Of a DNA stretch of 64,000 bases, positions 55,201 through 63,168 are shown in pieces. The DNA lies in contig JAHBYA010000012.1 in assembly GCA_019636195.1 (NCBI GenBank), forward strand, positions 62,001 through 126,000. Direction: 5' to 3'. Every line of letters starts with the position of its first letter. The stretch's first letter is position 1. Origin of the DNA: Planctomycetota bacterium (GTDB lineage: Bacteria; Planctomycetota; UBA8742; UBA2392). A program made the position numbers and the translations under genes. The notes below the pieces were generated by a model, which saw nothing but the letters and a program-made list of their open reading frames with translations, did no database searches and had not been told where the DNA came from.

Positions 55201-56975
55201 GGCTCGATGCGCATGCCTTCAATTGTGCCCAGCATCTGCTCCGCTTCGCGCAGGCGCAGCTTGAACTCGGCGGCTTCCCTTTCCCGCTTTTCGCGCTCCA
55301 GGCGTTCCCGCTCGGCGCGCTCGGCGGTTGCCAGCGTCAGCGCGTCCTCGGCGATGCGCTTGCCGTCTTCGGCCTGCTTCTGGGCGGCCTGCGCCGAGTC
55401 GCGCTCTTTGGCAAGGTTCTGGGTGAAGAAGATGGCGCCCGCCACCAGCAGCAGAAACGCCAGCACGCCGATGCTGACCGTGGTGCGGTGCTGGCGCACA
55501 AAGCGCAACACCATTTCGCTGGTGCTGTAGTCGTAGCTGCCCAGGGTGCGGCCGTCGCGAAACGCCTTGACCTCACCCGCAAGCTCAAGCGCCGAGCCCA
55601 GCCGCTGCGCCTTGTCGCGCGCCATGGCGCGCTCGGTAAGCGCCTCAAGCTCCGGCGGCACCTTGGGCTCACGCGTGCGCACCCGCACCGGCGGGCCGGC
55701 CAGTACCTGCTGCACAATCAGTGCCGCCATCGGCCCTTCAAACGGCGGGTGGCCGGTCAGGATCTGGTACAGCACCGCGCCCAGGGCATACACGTCGCTC
55801 TTTTCATCAACGTGTTCAAGCTCGCCGCGGGCCTGCTCCGGCGCCATGTACGCCGGGGTGCCCACAATGCTGCCGTCCAGCGTCAAAGCCTGGCTGTCGG
55901 AGTCAAGCAGTGACTTGGAAAGCGCCAGCGAACCCTTTTGCAGCGCTTTCATCGCCTTGTCTTCGTGGCCCTTCAGGCGCGCAAGCCCCCAATCCAGCAC
56001 CAGCGTCTCGCCGTAGTCGCCGAGCATGATGTTCTCGGGCTTGATGTCGCGATGGATCACGCCCTTGCTGTGCGCGTACGCAATCGCGTGGCACACGTCA
56101 ATGAACTGGTCCAGCAGCTTGATGCGCGCCGCCAGCTTCTGCTCTTTGTCCAGCGACTCATCTTTGCGGATCTCGCGCAGCTTGTCGGCCAGCGTGCGCC
56201 CGCGGATGAAGCGCATCGTGTAGTAGTACTGCCCGTCCGGGTACTGGCCGATCTCGTACACCGGCACGATGTTCGGGTGCTCAAGCTGGCCGGTGATGCG
56301 CGCCTCACGCAGAAAGCGCTCAATGATGCCGCCGGACTCGCTGACGCCTGCGGGCACACTGGCCGGGATGCTGCTGCCGGCCATGCCGGGCAACAGCTCT
56401 TTGAGGGCAACGTCGCGGCCCACGGCTTTGTCGCGCGCCAGCAGCACGCGGCCCATGCCGCCGCGGGCGTGCTCTTTCTTTACTTCGTAGCGGTCGCTCT
56501 GGATGCCGAAATTCTCCATGAAGCGCCCGGTCGTGATGCGCAACGTGGTGTTCTTGCGCGGGCCCTGGGTCGGGCTTTCGGTGTCGGCGTCCGGACGGCT
56601 GGCTGGCTTCACATCGCTGCCCGCAAGGTCGCGGCCGGTGGTGGCTACCGCGCGCAGCGTATCCCGAATCACACGCATATCAGTTTCGCCGCCGTTTCTA
56701 CCGAAGTTGAACAGCGTCTGTTGCGCGTCTTCGCCTATGCCGATGTCCGCCAGCGCCTTGCGCTGCATGGCCGGGTTTTCCAGCACGTCGATGATCGGCA
56801 GCTCGTGCACGCCTTCAAGGCCTGAAAGCGTTACGGTCGGCACGTCGCCGTCAAAGTCGGTCAGCGACGATACCTTGCCCGGGTCTTCCAGCATCGCCGC
56901 GGCTTCGTCGGGCGAAATGCGCCCGCTGTGCACAGCCAGAATTGCGGCGACAATCGATTTGTGCCTGTCCGACAT
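52299..56975 (-). CDS. Membrane Ser/Thr kinase with TPR region and C-terminal PDZ domain
   Basis: A 1558-residue protein. After 160 residues of variable tail, the kinase domain (about 162-480) shows RGGMG, Lys192 (VALKEL), HRDIKPEN (Asp310) and DWG (328-330), common in planctomycete kinases, plus GTPAYMAPEQARG. A TM helix follows (SIGVLAFLLLVAGAIFF), then a charged coiled coil (RERLEREKREREAAEFKLR), then about 750 residues of TPR-like helices (NPQDFRSFALMAMTLVELGRYEEAR). The C-terminus is a PDZ domain (EEGPAWAAGLRTNDVVFEVNGVKV). So the sensory half is TPR/PDZ and not WD40 as in the other two kinases. Its stop abuts the stop of the convergent HerA-like gene. Confidence 0.93.
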   Translation of the reverse strand: MSDRHKSIVAAILAVHSGRISPDEAAAMLEDPGKVSSLTDFDGDVPTVTLSGLEGVHELPIIDVLENPAMQRKALADIGIGEDAQQTLFNFGRNGGETDMRVIRDTLRAVATTGRDLAGSDVKPASRPDADTESPTQGPRKNTTLRITTGRFMENFGIQSDRYEVKKEHARGGMGRVLLARDKAVGRDVALKELLPGMAGSSIPASVPAGVSESGGIIERFLREARITGQLEHPNIVPVYEIGQYPDGQYYYTMRFIRGRTLADKLREIRKDESLDKEQKLAARIKLLDQFIDVCHAIAYAHSKGVIHRDIKPENIMLGDYGETLVLDWGLARLKGHEDKAMKALQKGSLALSKSLLDSDSQALTLDGSIVGTPAYMAPEQARGELEHVDEKSDVYALGAVLYQILTGHPPFEGPMAALIVQQVLAGPPVRVRTREPKVPPELEALTERAMARDKAQRLGSALELAGEVKAFRDGRTLGSYDYSTSEMVLRFVRQHRTTVSIGVLAFLLLVAGAIFFTQNLAKERDSAQAAQKQAEDGKRIAEDALTLATAERAERERLEREKREREAAEFKLRLREAEQMLGTIEGMRIEPALQDLEQRLSRYDAELVGPPARKLLELSADEQVGNGVLLSNLLGYISARQSLLDLLDGPAGAEMPEAFRHLDLAQGRNDLNELRLGTARLARINGDFTLAEFLIAGSSLPAATIRRERAEIDVMRESLLALHARRIDEALFDVRSGIGRAGRDPGAPTLDEYARRLSLYREAQTVDLLAKELERLGARPAPEWSRSDVHAAQLACRVLGKLEQPSRVVPLLARFLDRVSTPEAVAVVGEALGFTASPDAADVLLLNLRKRGIDYAATVLHALARLPLPSRLRAPQGAGDWIDLGWMRRAKGDHVGAAEAATRALNLSEGSVEALLLRGLSHADADRRQEALADFERALAKDSDAYDVLIARANARNVYMDGEAVIADLTRAIALRETDPRAYVHRARIYFTRARVEEARRDYLRIVELEPRNIEYRLMLGDFLRGLGRAGFADAEIEYSRVVEQAPDDWRGWSARCVLRRDTNFSGCISDGIEATRLNPKAARAWNFMSQSYYGLGRLAEGIEAATRSVEADPTEWLAFYYRGILYLKRQDQEDRANVAANVSGSDASNAEEVRRLTLERAIADFRAVVTLNPQDFRSFALMAMTLVELGRYEEARHACVRGLELAPFDGQGPTIGMGTLGVRQALLEIEGAALAGREPEQPSQMIALAHYHMRNASRPRNLAKDGREAMRWLAAARRKLGAGAEPVVMYQLATAESRLVMLLLGADRPFDAEASGRARLGDTQFVFPEDHYRHALALAGMAAAYTAARMHLIGASPESATEAIAAFNAMSIEQRRARVEQLHNQVIDALFAAAAAGYRDQRQAEREPLFLPLHSHERWPQLLEAIANSTATPPADPGAGTQVVVLSFVNEEGPAWAAGLRTNDVVFEVNGVKVQDAMEMITQLRAVAAGAEYTMKVRRYLLQNGRLVPQTGADGKPILDEAGLPVWRSTEHEIKLKQGYLGLRPDNCTLPSPLYP

Positions 56976-57032
56976 GAATCCGCCCGATCCAGCAGGGGAT
57001 TATGGTACGGCCCGCATGGCCTGACCAGTAGG

Positions 57033-57746
57033 TCACTTTACGTCTAAATCAACGACCAACGGCAGGTGATCCGACGCACGCGCAGCCAGCGTGCTGCGCA
57101 CAACATGGGCGCGCTGAAGCGCGATGCGATTGCACACAAACACTTTGTCCAACGCCCCCACGGGCAGATAGGCCGGAAACGTGCGAAAGCGCGACGGCGG
57201 CGCAGAGACCTGCGCCAGCATCTGCTCTGCCAGCGCACCGCTCTGCAGCGTGTTGCGCCAGTCGTTGAAGTCGCCCGCCACCAGCGTGACCGCGTCGCCG
57301 TACTCGCGGTAGCTCTCGTGCGTCAGCAGGTGGCGCGTCTGCCATTGCCGCTCGGCCTCGCCCAGCCCGAGGTGCCAGTTCACGAGCCTGATGTGCACGC
57401 CGCGCGCGTCAATCAAAGCCAGCTGCGCCCTGCGGTTCTTGCGGCCCCTGTACCGCAGCGAAATGTTATGGCGCCGGATGATCGGAAAGCGCGACAACAC
57501 AAGGTTGCCGTACCCGCCGTCACCCACGCGGTGATTGAACTGGTAAATCGCGAAGTCATACCCGAATGCCTGCTGCAGCAGCGCCGGCTGGTCGTCAAAG
57601 CCGGAGCGCTTCACGTTGCGATCGACTTCCTGCAGGCACACAATGTCGGCGTGCTGCTCGCGGATCACGTCAATGATGCGCTCAAGGCGGTACAGGCGGT
57701 CACGTCCGCCGATGCCCTTATGAATGTTGTAGCTCAGGATGCGCAC
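57033..57746 (-). CDS. Endonuclease/exonuclease/phosphatase (EEP) family hydrolase
   Basis: A 237-residue protein with the EEP fold motifs: ILSYNIHKG (Asn), VCLQEVDRN (metal-binding Glu), LVAGDFNDW (Asp-Phe-Asn) and ASDHLPLVVDL (catalytic Asp-His). The GTG at 57746 was chosen because the family usually begins just before the RILSYNIHKG strand; a TTG at 57773 would add nine residues. No signal peptide is visible. The substrate (nucleic acid, phosphoinositide-like or other phosphodiester) cannot be told. It is 57 bp downstream of the kinase start on the same strand and divergent from ppdK. Confidence 0.87.
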   Translation of the reverse strand: MRILSYNIHKGIGGRDRLYRLERIIDVIREQHADIVCLQEVDRNVKRSGFDDQPALLQQAFGYDFAIYQFNHRVGDGGYGNLVLSRFPIIRRHNISLRYRGRKNRRAQLALIDARGVHIRLVNWHLGLGEAERQWQTRHLLTHESYREYGDAVTLVAGDFNDWRNTLQSGALAEQMLAQVSAPPSRFRTFPAYLPVGALDKVFVCNRIALQRAHVVRSTLAARASDHLPLVVDLDVK

Positions 57747-57846
57747 GCCCCAAGCATGCGCGGCGCGGTTCAAACTTCAAGCGTCGGCACGCCGAGGGGT
57801 CTTTGCCTTGGCGCGTGCATAGCTATTCTCGCCGACGGGGAATGCG

Positions 57847-60477
57847 ATGGCAGACAAACGCATTTACGCGTTCGGCGGCGGCAGCGCCGACGGCAACGCC
57901 GGCATGAAAGAGCTGCTGGGCGGCAAGGGCGCCAACCTTGCCGAGATGGCGGCGCTTGGCCTGCCTGTGCCGCCGGGCTTCACGATCACGACGCAGTGCT
58001 GCAAGGCGTACTACGACGCCGGCGGCCGCATGCCGGCAGGACTGATGGACGAAGCGCGCGCCGCGGTTGCCGCGGTTGAAAAGCACCTTGGTCGCCAGTT
58101 CGGCGGTGCCAAACCGCTGCTGTTCAGTGTGCGCAGCGGCGCAGCCGCCAGCATGCCCGGCATGATGGATACCGTGCTGAACCTCGGCTTGAACGCCGAG
58201 ACCGTGAACGCGCTAACCACCGAGACCGGCAACGCACGCTTTGCGTGGGACAGCTATCGCCGCTTCATCACCATGTTCGGCGACGTGGTGGCGGGTGTCA
58301 GCCGCAAAAGGTTCGACCACGAGCTGGAAGCTGCCAAGCAACGCACACGCATCCTGCGCGACGCCGACTTGCCCGCCGAAGAGCTGCAACGCGTCGTGAG
58401 CACGCTGCTGCGCGTCTATGAGCGCGAGACCGGCAAACCCTTCCCGCAGGACCCGTGGCAACAGCTGACACGCGCGATTGAGGCCGTCTTCCGAAGCTGG
58501 AACAACATGCGCGCGGTGGAGTATCGGCGCATCCACAAGATCCGCGGCTTGATCGGCACGGCGGTCAACGTGCAGGCCATGGTGTTCGGCAACCTGAACG
58601 AAAACAGCGCCACGGGCGTAGGCTTCACGCGTGACCCCAGCACCGGCGAGAACACGTTTTTCTGCGATGTGCTGTTCAATGCCCAGGGCGAAGACGTGGT
58701 AGCAGGCCTGCGCACACCCGAAAACATCAATGCTCTGGCCAAGCGCCTGCCGCAAGTGCATGAGCAGCTGATGCAGGCGCGCCAGAGTCTTGAGCGCCAT
58801 TACCGCGACATGCAGGACATTGAGTTCACGATCCAGGACGGCCGGCTGTTCCTGCTGCAGACCCGCAACGGCAAGCGCACCGCGCGCGCGGCCCTGCGCA
58901 TTGCCCTGAGCCTGTTTGAAGAAGGTCTATTGACGCGTCAAGAGGCGCTGCTGAAGATCGACGCGTCGTCCCTGAACCAGTTGCTGCACCCGACGTTTGA
59001 CCCCAAGGCCGCCAAGACCGTCATTGCGACCGGCATCCCTGCCAGCCCCGGCGCAGCCAAGGGCATCGCCGCGTTTCACCCGGACACCGCCGAGCAGTTT
59101 GCCGCCAAAGGCAAGCGCGTAATCCTCGTGCGTGAAGAAACCAGCCCTGAAGATATCAAGGGCATGGCGGCTGCGCAGGGCATTCTGACGGCCCGCGGCG
59201 GCCGCACAAGCCACGCCGCGGTGGTCGCACGCCAGATGGGCAAGTGCTGTGTGGCCGGCTGTGACAAGCTTGAGATCGACGAGTTACGCCGGGTGTTCAA
59301 GGCCGGAAAGCATGTCGTGCGCGAAGGCGACCTGCTGAGCCTGGATGGCGCCACCGGCGAGGTGATGCTGGGCGACGTGCCCACCGTGCCGCCCGAGTTG
59401 TCGGGTGACTTTGACACGATCATGCAATGGTCCGACGAGCTGCGCACCTTGGGCGTGCGCGCCAACGCTGACACCCCCGCCGACGCCCGCAAGGCCCGCG
59501 AGTTCGGCGCGCAGGGCATTGGCCTGTGCCGTACCGAACACATGTTTTTTGACAGCGCGCGCATCAACCGCATGCGCGAGATGATCCTTGCCCGCACCCT
59601 TGAACAGAAGCAGGCCGCGCTGGCCCACCTGCTGCCCATGCAGCGCGAGGACTTTGTCGGGCTGTTTGAAGCAATGGATGGCCTGCCGGTCACGATCCGG
59701 CTGCTCGACCCGCCGCTGCACGAGTTCCTGCCCCATGAACCGCATGTCCAGCAGGTGATCGCCGACGAGCTGGATGTGCCGCTGAAGGCCGTGCAGGACC
59801 GCGTGGCCGCGCTGCACGAAGTAAACCCGATGCTTGGCCTGCGCGGCTGCCGTCTCGGCATCATTGAGCCGATGATTTACGACATGCAGGTGCAGGCGAT
59901 CATTGAGGCTGTGCAGGAGGCGGGACGCCGCGGCCTTGCAGCCAACGCCGAGATCATGATCCCGCTGGTGGGCACGGTCGATGAGCTGCGACGCCTGCGC
60001 CGGCGCATCGAAGACCAGTTGCAGCGCTACAACCTTGAGAAGGGCGCCGGCGTGGCGGTCAAGATCGGCACCATGATCGAGGTACCGCGCGCGGCGCTGA
60101 CCGCCGACAAGGTCGCCGAAGAAGCAGACTTCTTCAGCTTCGGGACCAACGACCTGACGCAGATGACCATGGGCGTGTCTCGCGACGACGCCGAGAAGAG
60201 CTTCCTGATTGAGTACGTCGTGCAGGGCGTTCTGCCGACAGACCCGTTTGCGACCATCGACGAAGACGGCGTCGGCAAGCTGGTGCGCATGGGCGTGGAG
60301 CTGGGTCGAAAGACTCGGCCTGAGCTAAAGGTCGGCATCTGCGGCGAGCACGGCGGCGACCCCGAAAGCATCGACTTCTGCCACCGCACCGGCCTTGACT
60401 ATGTAAGTTGCAGCCCGTTCCGTGTGCCGATCGCCAGGCTGGCGGCGGCCCAGGCGGCAATCCGTCATGCGCGCTGA
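57847..60477 (+). CDS. ppdK: Pyruvate, phosphate dikinase
   Basis: An 876-residue enzyme that interconverts pyruvate + ATP + phosphate and phosphoenolpyruvate + AMP + diphosphate. It has the ATP-grasp domain at the front (LLGGKGANLAEMAALGLPVPPGFTI shortened to its GGKGANLAEM core), the phosphohistidine domain with GGRTSHAAVVA (His456) and the PEP-binding barrel with CGEHGGDP (Cys832, expected general acid/base). The order and length are typical of the bacterial enzyme. GGGGA lies about 6 nt before the ATG. The last 11 nt overlap queA. Confidence 0.97.
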   Translation: MADKRIYAFGGGSADGNAGMKELLGGKGANLAEMAALGLPVPPGFTITTQCCKAYYDAGGRMPAGLMDEARAAVAAVEKHLGRQFGGAKPLLFSVRSGAAASMPGMMDTVLNLGLNAETVNALTTETGNARFAWDSYRRFITMFGDVVAGVSRKRFDHELEAAKQRTRILRDADLPAEELQRVVSTLLRVYERETGKPFPQDPWQQLTRAIEAVFRSWNNMRAVEYRRIHKIRGLIGTAVNVQAMVFGNLNENSATGVGFTRDPSTGENTFFCDVLFNAQGEDVVAGLRTPENINALAKRLPQVHEQLMQARQSLERHYRDMQDIEFTIQDGRLFLLQTRNGKRTARAALRIALSLFEEGLLTRQEALLKIDASSLNQLLHPTFDPKAAKTVIATGIPASPGAAKGIAAFHPDTAEQFAAKGKRVILVREETSPEDIKGMAAAQGILTARGGRTSHAAVVARQMGKCCVAGCDKLEIDELRRVFKAGKHVVREGDLLSLDGATGEVMLGDVPTVPPELSGDFDTIMQWSDELRTLGVRANADTPADARKAREFGAQGIGLCRTEHMFFDSARINRMREMILARTLEQKQAALAHLLPMQREDFVGLFEAMDGLPVTIRLLDPPLHEFLPHEPHVQQVIADELDVPLKAVQDRVAALHEVNPMLGLRGCRLGIIEPMIYDMQVQAIIEAVQEAGRRGLAANAEIMIPLVGTVDELRRLRRRIEDQLQRYNLEKGAGVAVKIGTMIEVPRAALTADKVAEEADFFSFGTNDLTQMTMGVSRDDAEKSFLIEYVVQGVLPTDPFATIDEDGVGKLVRMGVELGRKTRPELKVGICGEHGGDPESIDFCHRTGLDYVSCSPFRVPIARLAAAQAAIRHAR

Positions 60478-61549
60478 CACGTTCAAGTTCACGATTCCCC
60501 CCGCACGCATTGCGCAGGTGCCCGCCGAGCGGCGCGACGCCAGCCGGCTGATGGTCGTGCGGCGCGGCGCGGGCGTGATCGAGCACCATGCGTTCACGGA
60601 CCTGCCGGGTCTGCTGAACGCGGGCGACCTGCTGCTGGTCAACGACACGCGCGTAAAGCCGTGCCGCCTGCACATGACCCGCGCCAAGACCGGCGGCCAC
60701 GTCGAGCTGTTCGTGATTCGGCGCCTGCCCGGCGACGCGCCGGCTGCACTGGCAACGGACACCAGCGCCTGCTACGAGACCATCACCGGCAGCGGCGGCC
60801 GCCTGGATACCGGCGAAACGCTGACCCTGCCCGGCGCCACCGCGACGCTGCTTGAGCGCGACGCTTTCGGGCCGGGGCACTGGCTGGTGCGGCTGCACAC
60901 AGCCACGGACCCCGACGATTACTTGCGTTCTCAGGCGCGGATGCCCCTGCCGCCGTACATCCGGCGCGAACGCGGCCACGATCCCCACGCTGACATCGAC
61001 CGGCAGCGCTACCAGACCGTGTTCGCGGCCCAGGACGGCGCCGTGGCGGCGCCAACGGCAGGACTGCACTTTACGCCCGAGGTGCTGGCCGCATGTGCAT
61101 CGCGCGGGATCAACCGCAGCGCCCTGACACTGCACGTCGGGCCGGGGACGTTCCGGCCGCTGAAGGCCGCCACGCTGCAAGAGCATGATATGCACGCCGA
61201 GGAGTTTCAGGTGCCGCAGCCGGCTGTGCAGGCTGTGCACGAAACGCGAATGCGCGGCGGCCGCGTGGTCGTGGTCGGCACAACGGCGTGCCGCACGGCT
61301 GAGACGGTCGCCGACGAGCGCGGCCTGCTGCGCGAAAGCAACGGCACCACGCGGCTGTTCATTTACCCGCCGTGGCGTTTCCGGTGCACGGACGCGCTTT
61401 TGACCAACTTTCACCTGCCGGAAAGCACACTGATCTTTCTGGTCGCGGCATGGCTGGGCATTGACTTGACACGTCAAGCCTATGAGTCGGCGCTGGCGGG
61501 GGAGTATCGTTTTTTCAGCTACGGCGACGCGATGCTTTGTTTGCCCTGA
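60467..61549 (+). CDS. queA: S-adenosylmethionine:tRNA ribosyltransferase-isomerase
   Basis: A 360-residue enzyme that adds the epoxycyclopentane ring from SAM to preQ1 in tRNA, a late step of queuosine synthesis. Typical motifs: FTIPPARIAQVPAERRDASRLMV at the front shortened to IPxxxIAQxPxxxRDxSRL, then LLVNDTRVKPCRL, AAPTAGLHFT, LTLHVGPGTF, and TNFHLPESTLIFLVAA near the end. ATG at 60467 lies inside the last codons of ppdK, so translation is likely coupled; a longer frame to 60422 lacks the family start. No tgt gene is next to it. Confidence 0.96.
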   Translation: MRADTFKFTIPPARIAQVPAERRDASRLMVVRRGAGVIEHHAFTDLPGLLNAGDLLLVNDTRVKPCRLHMTRAKTGGHVELFVIRRLPGDAPAALATDTSACYETITGSGGRLDTGETLTLPGATATLLERDAFGPGHWLVRLHTATDPDDYLRSQARMPLPPYIRRERGHDPHADIDRQRYQTVFAAQDGAVAAPTAGLHFTPEVLAACASRGINRSALTLHVGPGTFRPLKAATLQEHDMHAEEFQVPQPAVQAVHETRMRGGRVVVVGTTACRTAETVADERGLLRESNGTTRLFIYPPWRFRCTDALLTNFHLPESTLIFLVAAWLGIDLTRQAYESALAGEYRFFSYGDAMLCLP

Positions 61550-61582
61550 GACTCGGCACAGGCATCCCCGTTGCAAAGCAAA

Positions 61583-61602
61583 CCCGGCACTGGCGTGCCG
61601 GG
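61583..61602 (-). terminator. Terminator between queA and the minus-strand genes
   Basis: An 8-bp stem CCCGGCAC/GTGCCGGG with a 4-nt loop. On the minus strand it is followed by TTTGCTTTG, so it probably ends the kbl-small protein transcript; it may also work for queA in the other direction. Confidence 0.55.
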
Positions 61603-61612
61603 CTGGACGTGT

Positions 61613-61822
61613 TCAAAAGCGCGTGTCTTCGTCGAGGTAGCTTGGGCCGCGCGGGGCCAATGCCCGTTCAAGCAGCTCGTTCATGCGCTTGAGTTCGGCG
61701 TGGCATCGAAACGCCCAGCGCTGCGCTGCGTAGGCGCTGATGCTGGCCAGAATCGCAAAACCGCCCAGAATGCCAGCCACAATCAACTCGTTGCGCACGC
61801 CAAACAGTGTTTCGGCAAGCAT
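61613..61822 (-). CDS. Small single-pass membrane protein
   Basis: A 69-residue protein with a good Shine-Dalgarno (GAGGGG, 3-4 nt spacing to ACC-ATG). It has one TM helix (ELIVAGILGGFAILASISAYAA) and a basic, helical C-terminal part (RCHAELKRMNELLERALAPRG). It is 48 bp after the kbl-like gene on the same strand, and followed by a terminator. I know no family. Reality is supported by the RBS, the TM helix and the tight spacing; the function is unknown. Confidence 0.6.
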   Translation of the reverse strand: MLAETLFGVRNELIVAGILGGFAILASISAYAAQRWAFRCHAELKRMNELLERALAPRGPSYLDEDTRF

Positions 61823-61870
61823 GGTCCCCTCGTGCCACTGAGACGCGGGAAGCAGGCCAGGGGTTCCCTG

Positions 61871-63064
61871 CTAGATCAGCCCCAGCTCTTTGCCGCACTT
61901 CTTGAAGATGTCCAGAGCTTCCTGCAGGTCCTCCCGGCTGTGGCTGGCGCTTACGATGGTGCGCACACGGGAGAGTTTTTCCGCGACCATCGGGAAGTAG
62001 ATGCCCTGGGCATACACGCCGTCGCGCAGCAGGATCTCGCTGAACTTCGCGGCCTTGGCGCCTTCACCGACAATCACGGGCGTCACGGGGCTCACACTGC
62101 TGCCGGTGTTGAAGCCGAGCTCCTTCAAACCCTGCTTGAAGAAGCGGGTGTTTTCCCACAGCCTGGCGTGGTGCTGCGGCTCGGTCTCCAGCACGTCAAT
62201 GCACGCGCTGACCGCCGCCACCACAGCCGGCGGAGCGCTTGCACTGAACAGGAAGGGCCGCGCCTTCGCGATCAGGTACTCCTTTACAACCTTGGGGCCG
62301 GCGTAGTAGCCGCCCACGACGGGGATGGCTTTGCTGAGTGTGCCCACGGTCAGCGACCAGCGCTCGTGCATGTGCTGGTCGTCCACCGTGCCGCGGCCCT
62401 TTTCGCCCAGCACGCCGGTGGCGTGGGCGTCGTCCACCATCGTGATGGCGTCGTACTTTTCGCAGGCGTCGGCGCAGGCCTTGAGGTCAGCCACGTCGCC
62501 GTCCATGGAAAACACGCCGTCCGTGACCACCAGAATCTTGCCCTTGATGCCCTTGGCGCCGCGCGCCTCTTTCAGCAGCTCTTCAAGGTGGCCGTAGTCC
62601 TTGTGGCGGTAGATCGCGCGGCTGGCTTTGCTGAGTCTCACGCCATCGATGATGCTCGCGTGGTTGAGCTCGTCGCTGATGATGTGGTCGCCTTCAACGC
62701 CAAGCGTGCTGACGACGCCGACGTTGGCTGTAAAGCCGCTCTGGAACAGCAATGCACTTTCGGTCTTCTTGAACTTTGCGATCTTTTCTTCGCATTCGAC
62801 GTGAATGTCCATTGTGCCGCTGATCGGCCGCACGGCGCCGCTGCCCACGCCGTACTTGTCGATCGCGCGCTTGGCGGCCTCCACGACTTTGGGGTGCGTG
62901 CTGAGGCCGAGATAGCTGTTGTTGGACAGCTGGATGACGCGCTTGCCGTCAATCATCACGCGCGCGCCCACGGCGCTTTGATGCACCTTGGGCATGTGAA
63001 AAAGGCTGCGCGCCTTAAGGCCTTCAATTTCGGCTGTGCACCACTCAATCAACTGGTTTGACAC
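61871..63064 (-). CDS. kbl: 2-amino-3-ketobutyrate CoA ligase-like PLP enzyme
   Basis: A 397-residue alpha-oxoamine synthase. GTG at 63064 has CAGGAG 6 nt upstream; an in-frame TTG at 63112 lacks one. Family features: NNSYLGLSTHPKVVEAA, ISGTMDIHVECEE, SDELNHASIIDG, VTDGVFSMDGDVADL, VDDAHATGVLGEKGRG, and the PLP lysine in VGTLSKAIPVVGGY. The VFSMDG and HATGVLG phrases fit Kbl (threonine breakdown: ketobutyrate + CoA to glycine + acetyl-CoA) best, but BioF or a serine palmitoyltransferase cannot be excluded. No threonine dehydrogenase is adjacent. Confidence 0.82.
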   Translation of the reverse strand: MSNQLIEWCTAEIEGLKARSLFHMPKVHQSAVGARVMIDGKRVIQLSNNSYLGLSTHPKVVEAAKRAIDKYGVGSGAVRPISGTMDIHVECEEKIAKFKKTESALLFQSGFTANVGVVSTLGVEGDHIISDELNHASIIDGVRLSKASRAIYRHKDYGHLEELLKEARGAKGIKGKILVVTDGVFSMDGDVADLKACADACEKYDAITMVDDAHATGVLGEKGRGTVDDQHMHERWSLTVGTLSKAIPVVGGYYAGPKVVKEYLIAKARPFLFSASAPPAVVAAVSACIDVLETEPQHHARLWENTRFFKQGLKELGFNTGSSVSPVTPVIVGEGAKAAKFSEILLRDGVYAQGIYFPMVAEKLSRVRTIVSASHSREDLQEALDIFKKCGKELGLI

Positions 63065-63168
63065 GGCGATCTCCTGTAAGTGCGTGCGTTTTATGGTTCG
63101 GGGTGCGATCAAGCCAGATGGTAGTAACCGCAGCTTCCGTTGCGGGAGTTCTGTGGCATAACATTGCT

